Shown here one piece after another: positions 1 to 11,299 of a stretch of DNA of 64,000 nt (positions are counted from its first letter, which is position 1; each line of letters begins with the position of its first letter). A program made the translations under genes and the position numbers. Origin of the DNA: Pseudorasbora parva (lineage: Eukaryota; Chordata; Actinopteri; Cypriniformes; Gobionidae); assembly GCF_024679245.1 (NCBI RefSeq), contig NC_090186.1, positions 33,379,446 to 33,443,445 of the forward strand, written 5' to 3'. The notes beneath the pieces were generated by a model. That model saw nothing but the letters and a program-made list of their open reading frames with translations, ran no database searches and was not told where the DNA came from.

Positions 1-268
1 AAACAGATTTAACATAATATCTTTCTCAATATATCACATTACACTCACATTTTGGGACTTGAAAGTACCCTTGAAAGGTGCTCGCACACTACGCAGAAGT
101 GTCAGAAATATCAAATACAATAACTAAATAGCAAGACAATCAACACCATAAGATCTGGTGTGATGAGATCCAAAGAAAGGTTTGCTAGTTTATTCAAATC
201 ATCCAATGCAATTGCAAAACAGTAAAACGCAACATGATGCTGAGAAGAATGCGAAACTGAAGGCTCAC

Positions 269-754
269 TTTCTGTGCTTCTCGTTAGGCCTACTGTGACA
301 CTGCTCCAGCTGTAACTGTACTCGAGTAGTTGTGGCAGATCCTTGAGATGGCATATAAAGGTTTTGTCTTCGCAAATTCCATCTTCAGTATAATATTTTT
401 TTCTGGCAAATTTAGATCCTGATGCATAAAAACATGAATAATATGGAGGAGTTGATTGAATGTTTAATTGACAAGTACTCATTCGATGTTTGAATGAAAA
501 GCACTCAATATGAAAAAAGGATAATGATGTTATGTATGTACAACCTTTGAAGGATTCTTCAAACCATTTTTCACGAAGAACCGACTCAACATTGTAGCCA
601 GCATCAACAGAACATCTCAGTTCGACAGTGCAGTCATTACATGGGAAAACACGGTATTTGTCACCCACAATGATAGTGGGGCGTTGTTTAATAACAATGT
701 TTTGCCACTGAATGTACTGTATTGTATTTGATTGTATAATGCATGCGTATCGAC
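269..754 (-). CDS. adgrf5-like: Gene A second Ig-like domain (two exons)
   Basis: Exon 754-545 (210 nt, donor gttgtac as in gene B) encodes GRYACIIQ, IQYIQWQNIVI and a Cys-rich stretch ending FEESFKG. Exon 382-269 (114 nt) begins DGICEDKTFICHLKD. They match gene B exons 27683-27480 and 27369-27226 in order, phase and motifs (YIQW, C-x-x-CH/CQL). The acceptor of the second exon (actgaag) and its donor (gtgagc after GAA A) were chosen for phase agreement and are less certain. Sequence from 1 to 268 shows no further exon that could be recognised. Confidence 0.65.
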
Positions 755-3700
755 CTGCATGTGGGGTAAAATAAAAAGAATGTTTATTGTAAACCCAATA
801 CTTACATGTTAAGGAACATTTTAAGTACAAAATGAAATGCATACTTATGTATTTATTTATTTGCTACCAAAAAAAATACTTTGTAAATATTCCTGACATT
901 ATAACATCCTGTAAGTGTAGGCTAATTTTCAATGGTTGATTAATTTCATAATAAAACTTATTGTTCATATGGCAATCAATCAGCCAGGGACTTGCCATAT
1001 AAGACAGAGAGAACCTTGCGTCACTCACCACTGTCACTTTCACTAGCGGTTTGCACAGTGAGAGTGCTGTTATTGTTTGAAATGATGTATCTTGTGTTGT
1101 CTAGTGCAGGATCTTTGTTATTCACTTTCCATTTTATTGTTCCATTTAGAAATTCTGGTTGTATGCAGTTCAGGTTAATTGTTTGTAGAGGATATAATTC
1201 ATCTTTTGTGAAGTCTGTTTGTTCTGAAAAGAAAAACCATACAGCTCATGAACAAAAAACAATTGCATAATAAATATTATGGACCTAAGAAACGTGAAGA
1301 GTTTTAGATTAGGCATTGTCTATGCTTACCACTCAGAGCAAAAGCATCTTCAGCTAAAATTATTCCTTGTGCTCTTAGAATGGCAGAGAGACATGTGTGA
1401 GAGAAATGTGCCTCTTCAAAATCAAGGTTGTTAGATGATGCTTTTATTGTGTAGTCTGCTATAACACTACCAGATCTATGGAGTGAAACACAAACCACAC
1501 CAATATGAAGACACTGTATTAACATTGTATTTGTTTGAAAAAGTATAGTGAATAACTGGAAATGTTGAGGAAAAATAAGTTTTAAAAAAATGGTAGATCA
1601 TACCTGAAGCCGGAGACTTTTGCAGAACGATAAATGTAGCCAGTTAGCATACTAGAATAACATTTGTCAATCTGTAAAAAGCAAAAGTACCCAATGTATG
1701 CTTGGAAAAAATAGTTCAAAGGTAAATTCAAGCTGTTTTCAGATTTGTATTTTAGCATTCCAACAAAATCATTTAAAAAAAATCAACAAAATACACAATA
1801 TTTCTTTGACAAATGAAACATGGAAGGAATACTTACTGCTTTCTCAATTTTTCCAGATAAACATTTGTAATTCTTGCTATAAGGGTCAGTAAGACTGGTG
1901 TCAAAAATCTGATCTATTGTAATTGACATTCCAATAACTGTAAAACAAGTGTACATATATGTATCAACATGACAGTAATCAGCAATCATCAGTACTAATA
2001 CTACCTAGTTGCTGGGGGTATGCAAGATTAACCTTAGTAGCACCTTCAAAAAATATTACCTAGGACACTTAAATGTAAAAAATATATTAAAAAAAATGTT
2101 TTTTCACATTTCACTTCACAGTTATTTTCCTCTCTGTGCTGATGTTGCTGCTGAGACTATTGGTTGTTTTAGTAAAAAAAAAAAAATAAAAAAAAAAAAT
2201 CCAATATCATTTATGCTGAATATGTTAAGATAACAGGCATATGTTAAGTTAATGTATCTTCATATTTATATAAATAACATGGATTGAGAATAGGTCAAAA
2301 CCATGAATCAGACCTGTATATTCGCGTTGCACTCTTACGTCACTGGCATTAAACTGGAATAAAATAACACAAAAATACATGTATTTGACATATACAATTA
2401 TATAATTTAATCACATGATCATAGCTCCTTTATGTTTATAGTAATGAAACAAATGTAATTTTAAAGGGGTGGTTGCATGCGATTTCACTTTTTAAGTTAG
2501 TAACTTTACTTTCACTTTTTAACTTTAGTTAGTGTGTAATGTTGCTGCTTGAGCATAAACAGTATCTGCAAAGTTACAGCGCTGAAAGTTCAATGCAAAC
2601 GGAGATATTGTCTTGTAAAGATATGGCAGTTTATTGCCTACAAAAACAAACGGTGTGGACTACAACAAGCTTCTTCCTGGGTTGGTGACATCATAAACCC
2701 TTGCTATTAAAATAAACACTGCCCCCGCGAACACGCAACAAAGTCACGCAACAAAGTGGGCGAGGCCACGCCGCAGTCATTACGGAAGAGAGAGAGCTGT
2801 TGTCGAAATTATATTATTTTCACCCCAAGAGCATGACTTCTGTGTTCGGCCTTCCTTGGGATGCTGGACTTCTAACAAAATCATCAATGGTTACAATTTG
2901 TTTTAGTTTACTGCTGATTATAATGCAAATTTAGCCATCTGTGCTGCACATTTCACAGAAGACAGCTTCAAGAATCTTCACAAATTCAATACTGGATTTG
3001 CTCAAAGACTCATGCTAAAATATGAAGCAGTTCCCACATTAAAGGCAGAAGCTGCTGTTTATGGGCCTAAACCTGTAAGAACATGTCTTTTAAATGTGTA
3101 GTTTATGTTTGTGTTTTGGTTGCAATTAAGACCAACGTGGTTTGTCTACGCTAGACAGTTAACTAAATTGTTTCATACTTATCCAACAAACGGCTACAAA
3201 CACCAACGAACTCATGTAATCACACCTGCAAACATCGTTTATTTATATAAAAAATATTATATAAATAAGATGTTCATGCTACAAATAAAACAATACCTTT
3301 ACAAACAAGCTACTACTCAGTTGTGTGTTCGGGTACAGTAAAACTTTAACCAGAGTATGAAAAGATAACTAACAGCAGTGACAGTGACACAACAAAAATA
3401 CTTGAAATACAATATAGCTTACCATTCACTAACATCCATTAAAAGCCTTTCGTGGAGAGGTTCTGCTTGACCTTCATTCCCACTATCTGGGTCTGATTCG
3501 GGCTCAAATTGGTATGGCAATATTGAGGGCATTATTTACACCGCAGATGTGACTTCTGCCCATAATGGTAAGGGGCGTGGTGTTTTCGACAACCTGTGCT
3601 TGGCACTTCAGCCAATAAAAATACATGAAACTACATTTGACCATCTAACCAATCTAAGACCATTGCGTTTTTCGGAGGGATGGGCTTCATAGAAGCAGGA

Positions 3701-4141
3701 AGTAGATAAGCTGTTCAACGGATAGTGTAGACAGCGGTGTGGAATAAAGATAAAATATTAAAAAGAATACGCCGTTTAAAAAAAAAAGTATTAAGACGTG
3801 CCCCATAAACACAACCAAGCAGAAAACACCACGGAACCACCCCTTTATATATAATACAAGTTTTCCCCACTTGTGCCCTTGTTTATATTACATTGGGGAC
3901 CAAATATCCCCATAAGGATAGTAAAACCTGAGATCATCTACATTGTGGTCACCACTTTTCAAAAGGCTTATAAATCTTATAAAGAGTTTTTTTTTTTTTT
4001 TCTATGATAAATTAAAAAGGCAGAATGTTTCCTGTGATAGGTAGGTTTAGGGGCAGGGCAGTGTAGGGGGATAGAATGTACAGTTTGTACAGTATAAAAA
4101 CCACTACGTCTATGGAGAGTCCCCACAAAGATAGTGAACCA

Positions 4142-4206
<65 letters not shown>

Positions 4207-4314
4207 TGTATTCCCCTACCAGGTAATCTGTTGTGGAGAATTCAAGAGTTTCCCCAACACATTCATGGGTCAGCAGGAAAGCCACGATTCCTGTGAAGTA
4301 CTTAAATATTTGTC
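269..4314 (-). CDS. adgrf5-like: Gene A: ADGRF5-like adhesion GPCR, 5' part only (runs off the left edge)
   Basis: Spliced minus-strand model: 4314-4220, 2353-2314, 1937-1837, 1671-1604, 1475-1330, 1223-1029, 754-545, 382-269, then out of the window. The product would be a plasma-membrane adhesion receptor, and the visible part is all ectodomain: secretion exon, linker, SEA domain in three exons, one single-exon Ig domain and a second Ig in two exons. All junctions are GT-AG and phases agree. Exon sizes match gene B closely (Ig exon 195 nt in both, SEA exons within a few bases). The first exon with the start codon is not identified. Unlike gene B there are no N-terminal module, EGF or Thr-stalk exons between linker and SEA. 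Family assignment rests on domain order and gene B's 7TM. GAIN and 7TM parts are not visible, so function cannot be judged. Confidence 0.8.
1029..1223 (-). CDS. adgrf5-like: Gene A Ig-like domain in one exon
   Basis: 195-nt exon, acceptor cttttcag and donor gtgagtga, phase 1-1. It contains an Ig-like core: a cysteine in NLNCIQPEF, a tryptophan in GTIKWKVNN and a strand STLTVQTASESDSG. Same length and phase as the gene B exon 34021-34215, so orthologous position in the protein is likely. The second Ig cysteine is not visible in either copy. Confidence 0.75.
1330..1937 (-). CDS. adgrf5-like: Gene A SEA domain (three exons)
   Basis: Exons 1937-1837 (101 nt), 1671-1604 (68 nt) and 1475-1330 (146 nt), with phases 1-0, 0-2 and 2-1, the same phases as the gene B SEA exons. 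The first carries the strand-helix start (DQIFDTSLTDPYSKNY), the second the strand ending KVSGFR, and the third begins SGSVIADYTI. The G-S-V-I-x-x-Y stretch fits the SEA self-cleavage loop (G/S followed by hydrophobics), which in this family splits the ectodomain into chains that stay associated; cleavage here is inferred. Confidence 0.8.
2314..2353 (-). CDS. adgrf5-like: Gene A 40-nt linker exon
   Basis: Tiny exon with acceptor attccag and donor gtctgat, phase 0 in and phase 1 out, encoding FNASDVRVQREYT. The gene B counterpart at 60858-60906 starts and ends the same way and uses the same donor sequence. In gene A its phase 1 end joins directly to the SEA exon at 1937. Confidence 0.7.
2462..3847. 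mobile_element. 1.39-kb TIR element with a THAP-like remnant, in gene A intron
   Basis: Ends are perfect inverted repeats TAAAGGGGTGGTT / AACCACCCCTTTA. Inside, on the plus strand near 2935-3080, a broken reading frame contains ICAAHFTEDSF and LMLKYEAVPTL, resembling the C-terminal half of a THAP zinc finger (C-x-x-H and a terminal AVPTLF-type motif). THAP domains occur at the N-termini of P-element-like and some other DNA transposases, so this is probably an internally deleted DNA transposon. The rest of the transposase is not visible. Confidence 0.7.
4145..4202. repeat. (GT)n microsatellite
   Basis: Uninterrupted GT dinucleotides just downstream (in transcript sense) of the gene A secretion exon. 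Its translation on either strand is meaningless. Confidence 0.97.
4220..4314 (-). CDS. adgrf5-like: Gene A secretion-signal exon
   Basis: 95-nt exon after an acceptor ending gtacag, with donor gtaggg. It encodes a hydrophobic stretch (FKYFTGIVAFLLTHE) followed by CVGETLEF. It aligns codon for codon with the gene B exon at 61194-61297 (LKYLLGIIMAILLNHG, CVVETLNL), which gives the pairing of the two gene 5' ends. No in-frame ATG is in this exon, so the initiator must be in an unseen upstream exon. Confidence 0.75.
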
Positions 4315-5388
4315 CTGTACCTGAGGAAATGAGAAATTAAAGAGTCTCATAAACAGACACCATTAGTAACAAAACAAAACAAAACAAAACACTTGTTATC
4401 CGGTAGTCCAGAAACTAAAGGTATCAGAAAAGAAAATTAAACAGAATTGTACAGTACTGCATGACTTCTACGGTATACAATAAACTTGCTTGTTTCTACA
4501 GCAAACAACTTTCAATGATCTGGTCAGAGTGAGTCATGTCTGGGAGATCCGCAGAACTTGTTTGTGTGTCACTGATGGCGCAAATTAGTGAGCTGTGCAC
4601 CCATTCTATGAAAAGCTTGAATATGGATTTATTTTTTCATGTGATGTCTGTATTTTGTATGTTAACTGTGTATGTCACACTCCGTTAAATGGTTTTCCCC
4701 ACTTGTTTGCATATTTAAATGAGCAGTAATTTAAATAAACATTTAAGGATATTGAAGTTTGATGTTTTTAAATAGTGCATGACATTTATATAAGTCTTGG
4801 TGATAAAAATATATATGATTATTTGAAGATTAATATAAGATGAATGCACGAATCATCTATATTGATTTGTGTTCTTTAAAACAATAAACATGGTTCACTG
4901 AACAGTAGGACTACTTTTAATTTTTACTAAATCTATTTAAAATCAAGTAACCTTTCAAAATGTGAGGGCTGTACCATTGTTTGTTTGTTTGTTTTGGTTG
5001 TTTTTTTGTTTTTTGTTTTTGTGTAGAGTTTAGCAAATATAAAGCCTGCAGGTTTTAACCTGTGGTCTGAGATACAAGATGCACTATAGCATTTTGTGAC
5101 AAACGTAGTTAAATTATTAAATAAAAAATAAGTTGATTTGTCATTTTGTACCTTGACCAGCCATGCTTCTCACTGATGTCAGTCAAAATCACTTATTTCT
5201 TCAGTACAAAAGGCAATTGTATGGCTCATCCAGACACGTTAAATCTGTAAAATAGGAAATTCTGTCATTCTATCTATTATTCTGATAATCAGACCATAAT
5301 GATTCAACTGAAAAATCAATGACATTTTCATTTTGTTTCATGTTTCATCTTGTTTCAGCCTAAAACATCTGAAGCAATGTATGTCAGT
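4315..5388. other. 5' flank of gene A, no gene seen
   Basis: AT-rich sequence with no long open frame and no repeat recognised, apart from a T/G-rich run near 4978-5022. It should contain the first exon and promoter of gene A, but nothing decisive marks them. Confidence 0.5.
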
Positions 5389-5990
5389 GGGCCAGATTTA
5401 CTAACAGCTTGTGCCAGTGCAAATCCTTTTAGTTGAGATTTACTAAAGACTCGCAGTGAAAGAGAAGCGCTGAAAAGCTGAGGCTGACTAGACTGGGTAA
5501 ACCCCGCCTGATCTGCCGGTGATTTGATTTGGCCCGGCAACTCAGTCTGGAAACCTGTACATTCATTTCTACTAATTTTGTTACACTTTTGCGGGAACCA
5601 ATCACAGACTGTCTTATCCACCAGGAACACTATTGGTGGGTTTAACACTATGACAGATAGAGGAGCGATGGATCGTTGCCCATTGATCACGTCTCTTGTG
5701 GTCTGATTGGTTGAAGGTCTATCCAATTGCGTACAGAGTTATTTGAATAATGCCAGTTGATCACGCCTCTTGTGCATTATTTAAGACAAAAAAGCATGAC
5801 TTAAACCAGATTCTAACTTGTAGATTGCGTTGGTCATTATGGAAATGATCCGGCATCAGTGCATCAGTGCATCAGTGTGCTTTCATTTGCATGTCGTCAG
5901 TAGATCATACGTAGAACTTTCCACTCCCATTGGTCCTTTTTTTGGAATTGCGCTCTCACGATAATTTGCCCGGTTTAGTAAATCTGGCCC
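5389..5990. mobile_element. 602-bp MITE with GGGCCAGATTTACTAA termini
   Basis: Begins GGGCCAGATTTACTAA and ends with its exact inverse complement. Open frames inside are noncoding shadows. The interior (around 5530-5760) is related, inverted, to segments inside the gene B repeat units at about 47.22-47.56, 51.58-51.90 and 55.67-55.99 kb, so the same family is spread over the window. Confidence 0.85.
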
Positions 5991-6005
5991 TAAATGTTGT
6001 ATCCA

Positions 6006-6862
6006 TTAAAGGGATAGTTCACCCAAAAAAGAAAATTCTGTCATTCATTACTCACCCTAAATCGTTCCAAACCAGTAAGAAGCTCATCTTCTGACTTTAT
6101 ATCCCTCCATTGACAGATGCACAATGGAAATACTGACACTTAAAAAGTTTATAAAGAGATCGTAAAATCCATATGAATTTAGTGGTTTAGTCCAAATGTT
6201 ATTATGAAAAGATTAAATTTAGGCTTTTATTCACATATAAACATTGATTAGCGAACATAGAAGTTCTGCCAGGATCACTATGGTCAAAGCTAATAGACAA
6301 TTAACATATAGTTTAGATTGGCGGTATGGTTCTGTTCTGGGCAAGAACTCCCTGTGCATCGATGCAGCCTATAGCATGGATGAGAGCAGGGAGAGCAGCG
6401 ATAAACATCTCTGGGGTAAACAGAACAGAAACAATGATGTATTGCAGATAGCATTAATATCTATATTAAAACATACAACCTAATTCAGGAATTTAGTCTA
6501 AATCAGGGGAGACCAGACTGACGAGAGGAGGAGCAGGGATGAAGGAGGGTAATTAGCTCTGGAGAAACACGATAGCAGCTGATAGTACTGAATAATATAG
6601 TACATATATATATATGCTGTGATAGGCATAATCTACCTGTAGGTAGACGTGATCAGCTGATGCGAGCTTGACAAACGTGACCTGACCGAAATAACGCTAT
6701 ACACTGGATTTTAACCAAAGCTTCCTTGAGTGCATACTCAAGGGACAGAAAGCTCTCCGATTTCATCAAAAATACCTTCTTTTTTTCTGTAAATAAACAA
6801 AAGTCTTACGGGTGACATTAGGGTGAGTAATTAATGACAGAATTTAAATGTTTGGGTGAACT
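6006..6862. mobile_element. TIR element (TTAAAGGGATAGTTCACCC family)
   Basis: Left end TTAAAGGGATAGTTCACCC followed by an A-run and ATTCTGTCATTCATTACTCACC. The right end carries the inverse (GGGTGAGTAATTAATGACAGAAT then TTTGGGTGAACT), somewhat decayed. This terminus is abundant in cyprinid genomes. Partial right ends of the same family lie at 18765-18838 and about 38076-38126. Confidence 0.8.
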
Positions 6863-6869
6863 AATGTTT

Positions 6870-8891
6870 ACAAAAAATATTTACATTAATACAGCAAAGG
6901 TAAAATATTGTGTAGAAGTACCTTGGCATCAGTCAGAAAAAATAAAAAAAAATTAAGCACACAGCATTAGCACTCATCATTACAGTAGGCTCAGCATCAT
7001 CCTCATTTCCAGAACACAACAACCCTTTGAGAAAGACTTTCCAGCCCTCTCTCCAACGCAGCGATTGACATCTGATTCTCAGCTGGAACCCCGAATGAAA
7101 TGCTAGGCTCTACATTCCCATCTGCGGTGTGCTATGCGTTGCGATGCTCTAGAGGGGAAGGGGCCCTAGGGGTTGGTCCCCGGAGGAGAAGCCCTCCCCT
7201 CCTCATGTCACCCAAGCTATTTCACAGAAGTGGACCCCTCCTGTTGGGCACCAAGTAAGGTGCTACCCGGGAAATAGGCAAGGAGAGCTTGACGACACAC
7301 TGGGAAGGGAGAGGTCCGGCCGGGTTTTCCTCAACGGAAAGCTCTCGCTGATCTCCTCTGCCTCTCAGAGTGTTGACCAGAAGATAAACAAAAGTCTGTG
7401 TCTGTGGCTGTGCTTTTACACAAAAGTGGCAGTTGGACAACAGCAGAGGGGAGCTGTCCCGTAGAAAGAAGAGTCGAGACCGTCGTGTTGACGTGGTCGT
7501 GTTCTCATGCGAAAAAGTGAACCACCCACGAACGCAATCTCAGCATGCATACGCCACAGGCATGTGAGACAGTGATCGTAGCCGTCAGTGAGGACAGGAA
7601 ACAACCACATGCAGAAACACACAGATAGCATGTCATCTTTAAAAAGCCACAAGCTCTACCCATATAAGCTCTTTTTGGGAAACTGCTCTCCTTGGTGCTG
7701 AAGCACGCAGGGGGATGGATGCGGCGACAAAGACAGGGAATGTTCAAATGTGAAAGCTTGATTAAATGCAAGTACCTGCTGCTTAAGTAAGTATTTGGTT
7801 GCACCGTCTAACAAAGAACCAGTCAAAAAATGTACTTAAACACTTTAAAATTGTATTAAAAAACTTAAACTTGTTTAAACACATTGTTCTTGACTCCAAA
7901 AATATGCATTACATCCGTTTTGAAAAGATTTGTAAAAAAGCACCATTATTTCTTTCTACAATCACATAATTTGTAAGCTTTGGATTTACGAATTCCAATT
8001 GCATATAAAATCCCATTAAGTAAAATGAAATAATCCTTACATATTATTCATATTATGAATTAAGAATTTGATTAAAAAACTGTTTAATAAAACATTTTGT
8101 ATAAATTCCAATCAATACAAATCACATAAACTGAATTGAAATTCGTGAAATTAAAACAATGAATAAAAAAAAGTGTATTAAAATATTTTTTGTCATTCCT
8201 ACCTTACCTCTGGAAAAAAACATGAAGGGATACTGAGCTTGTTTCTAAGTGTCTGAGATTTTGTTTCCTTGTCAACTGATCCACCTACAAAATGATCCTA
8301 TAATTAATGTGTCTAAACTGCAGATTTCCCCACATGTGTCTCTTGCTAGACAAGTTTGATTCCCTCTATCATTTCCATGTACTCTTGTGTAAACGGAATC
8401 AAGAGATCATAACAGAAACATTATCAGGTGTAAATCACATATTACATATACCTTAATAAAATTCCCTTGATGAACTAAGCATATTATAAATGGAGATTAT
8501 TATAAATACTGACTTATACTGAAATTAAATCAACAAAGAAAACAGTTACTGTCATTGCATAATTGCATAAACACACCTAACATCCTTTGTTTAAAATCAT
8601 GTATCTGTGAAAGGGATTTCATCAGATTCCTGTATACTCAATGAACTGTATATTCTACATATCTATAAGATATAGCCTATGACTCCAATAATAAACATTT
8701 GCAAAAACTAGGTACAATGCGACAACATTAATCTTCTCACCACTTAACATCAAAAGAAAATGTGTAAAAGTATTAGCAAATTCTTATCAGCAGACCAGGT
8801 AGAAAACTGCTGGATGAGTCTGGATGAGTCTGGATGAGTCTTTCTGCGTGAAATATTACGTTATTGTAGTAGTAATATGTGTAAGTCTGGC
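6870..8891. other. Unclassified intergenic sequence with a GC-rich island
   Basis: AT-rich overall, but 7040-7740 is GC-rich and contains short overlapping open frames on the minus strand with no recognisable domain or shared splice structure. Three copies of a 10-bp TGGATGAGTC unit sit at about 8811-8840. No gene supported. Confidence 0.4.
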
Positions 8892-9245
8892 CCCACTTTA
8901 TATTAGGTGGCCTTAAGTACTACGTACTTACATCAAAAAATAAGTACAATGTACTTACTGTGTTCAAATTGTATTGCGAAACACCTATGCTGATATTGAG
9001 GTGAGATACAGGTTGAGTTAGGGACAGGTGTGGTGATATGGGTCAGTTTAAGGGTAGGGTTAGATGTAAGGGAAGTGTCAACTGTGTAATTACAGAAATG
9101 AATTACAGACGTAATTACATGCAGGGATTTAAAAAAAAATGTAAGTACAGTGTTAAAGCATGTATGTAGACAATAAGTGCATTGTATCAAATGAGTAATT
9201 ACAAAGTTAGTACATTGTAGTTAAGGCCACCTAATATAAAGTGGG
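8892..9245. mobile_element. 354-bp MITE with perfect 25-bp TIRs
   Basis: Begins CCCACTTTATATTAGGTGGC and ends with the exact inverse (GCCACCTAATATAAAGTGGG), 25 matching bases at each end. No coding capacity. Confidence 0.9.
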
Positions 9246-10159
9246 TCCGTAAGTCTTTATTAAGTAATATAGTGAAGATCCTTCATTAACTGGAGCACTG
9301 ATTGAAACAGTAAGATGAAGAGCAGATCAGACTAGAGCAGTATCTGTCGTCTTTTTAATTTGCTACAGTGGAATACAAATAAAATAAAATAATCTGAAGT
9401 AACAGAACAATGATTAGTGGACTGATTAGAGCTCTCATTAGATAATCTTCTGACATCAATGTCACATCCAAGCATTATATTATTTCCTGATGGATAAGAG
9501 CATAACGGTAAATGTACAGCTTATTCAGTCAAACTGGCCGATCAAGTTCATTTGTAGGGCAGCCTTATTATTTTAAATCATCTGATATTTTGCGTGCCAG
9601 CTCTCAAAACCAGAAGTGCCAACCATATTTTAAAACAGTTTGGAAAAAGGTTGATATATAATTAAATATAAGCTTAAATTATTTTACTGGCATAATATTT
9701 CTTTGTATTTAAAAGGGCCAGCATGCATATTTGATAACAATGCTCATAAAATGCATAAAGCTTACTATGACAAACATTTCTGCAAGCATTTTTGTTTTTA
9801 AATTTTACGATTTTCGATTGTATTTTTTTAAAATTGGCAGTATTTTTGTATATTTGTGCCTAAAATGTACTATTCATCCGTCAGCATCTCAAGATTTCTA
9901 ATTGTCACAGGGCACTATGCACACACAATGAAATCTCACTGGTCAAATATCCTACTCTAAATTGTTGAAAAAAATTATATAAAATATATAAAATTATATG
10001 TATATTATATAATTATTATAAATTATATAAAATTATAAAATATAAAATATTTCAAGCACTCTTATTTACAGTTAAAGTGTTGGATTTTCATGCTAAACAT
10101 GGCAAAAAATTTAGGATTTGGAGTTTCAATTTTAATTTGGCTTTTTCTCGAGTATGGCC
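9246..10159. other. AT-rich intergenic stretch
   Basis: No open frame above background and no repeat recognised, except an AT-rich tract of ATTATATAAAATATA-type words near 9965-10055. Confidence 0.5.
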
Positions 10160-11290
10160 CTAGCCTAGAAATCTGGATGCAAATCTAATCTGCTGCTAGT
10201 GTAGTCTAGCAACTGTCAATACACTTCTGGGGCCGTATTCACAAAACGTTTTATCTTACCACTAAGAGTTCTCCTAAATAACAGTAAAAGTTTGTGGTTA
10301 CACGTTTTCTCTTAAAACCTATTCACAAAGCTGCTGAGAGCAACTTTTACTAAGGAATAGAGAGAAGTCTTAAGCTAAGAGTAAGGGCAGGGTTGACCTT
10401 GTTGCTATTGATGATGTCATCACACTTACTAACAATGACCACACTGATTGGCTGATAGAGGAGGAGTCTCTGTCAGTAATTTAATTATAAAAATATTTTG
10501 TTAAAGATTTCATGTTGCTATTTGCAAATAAAATGTTTAAAATAAGAATGTTGCCATATTCAAAGAAAGATTTTAAAATAAAAATGTTGCCATATTCAAA
10601 GATTTAAAAAACTAGGCTAAGTGTATATGTATATGTTCGGCTAATTGTCAGCCTCTTACATGTCTGCATCTCAAAATCTTACAGAATTCAAGCGAAAATT
10701 ATTTTATATAAATACATTTGTGAGGAACACGTTCAAACTATTTAATCTATTTATTTTTCTATTTAATCAGCTTGAGAGGAGGTATAAGCTACACAGCCGA
10801 GAGCCGACTCAAAATTTAGGAGTCCTAAAATTAGGTATGACACGCCCACTATTTTTAAGAGTTTTTCCTTAATCGGCAAGTTAGGAGCTACTTTTAGCCA
10901 TAAGATGTTTTATGACTTGGTGGGTAGGCTTAACATAATGATGACTTGCTACTTGTAAACAAAGAAGCTGGCGAACGGTGGTCTTTCGAATCGGCTTTGA
11001 CTGCGACTTGGAGTTAAGCTTTTATTTGAGCGGCAAAATTTAGATCAAAGAACGGTACTGAAATCATTCCTAAGAAGGCAAGATGGGTTCGGAGTTTTGC
11101 AGAGTAGATACGGCGAAAGTTTTACCTATAAACTAGCTCCGCTTCACATTGCTCTGGTTGGTTGTAGCACTATCCAATTGCTTGCAGAGGGGGTTTGAAA
11201 GACAACAGTTTATCCCGCCCCACGGATTGAGCCCTGTCAATGGTGAGTTCACGGACCCTACATCTTGATGTGGGTCTGGCTTGTCAGGCT
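10160..11290. mobile_element. MITE (TAGCCTAGAAATCTxGA family) split by a nested insertion
   Basis: The left end near 10162 (TAGCCTAGAAATCTGGA) and right end near 11290 (GGGTCTGGCTTGTCAGGCTA) match the ends of the uninterrupted copy inside gene B at 44566-45095. The interior also matches (GAACGGTGGTCTTTCGAATC and GGAGTTAAGC). Between them, about 10230-10918, sits an unrelated element starting GGCCGTATTCACAAAACG; a second copy of that one is at about 32170-32690. Confidence 0.75.
10230..10918. mobile_element. Nested repeat starting GGCCGTATTCACAAAAC
   Basis: Interrupts the host MITE. It shares long stretches (for example GATTGGCTGAT and TTTCATGTTGCTAT) with 32170-32690. An open frame at 10645-10872 has no recognised domain. 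The terminal inverted repeat is weak; the element class is not identified. Confidence 0.6.
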
Positions 11291-11299
11291 AATTTATGA

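Noticed and set aside
111..842. 243-codon continuous minus-strand frame
   Set aside because: It is two Ig exons plus retained intron. Splice sites, phase and the matching exons of gene B show exon 754-545 and exon 382-269, not one long exon.
3977..4285. 102-codon minus frame through a (GT)n run as a secreted protein
   Set aside because: Only the first part (4314-4220) is an exon. A good donor follows, and the rest is intron with a microsatellite.
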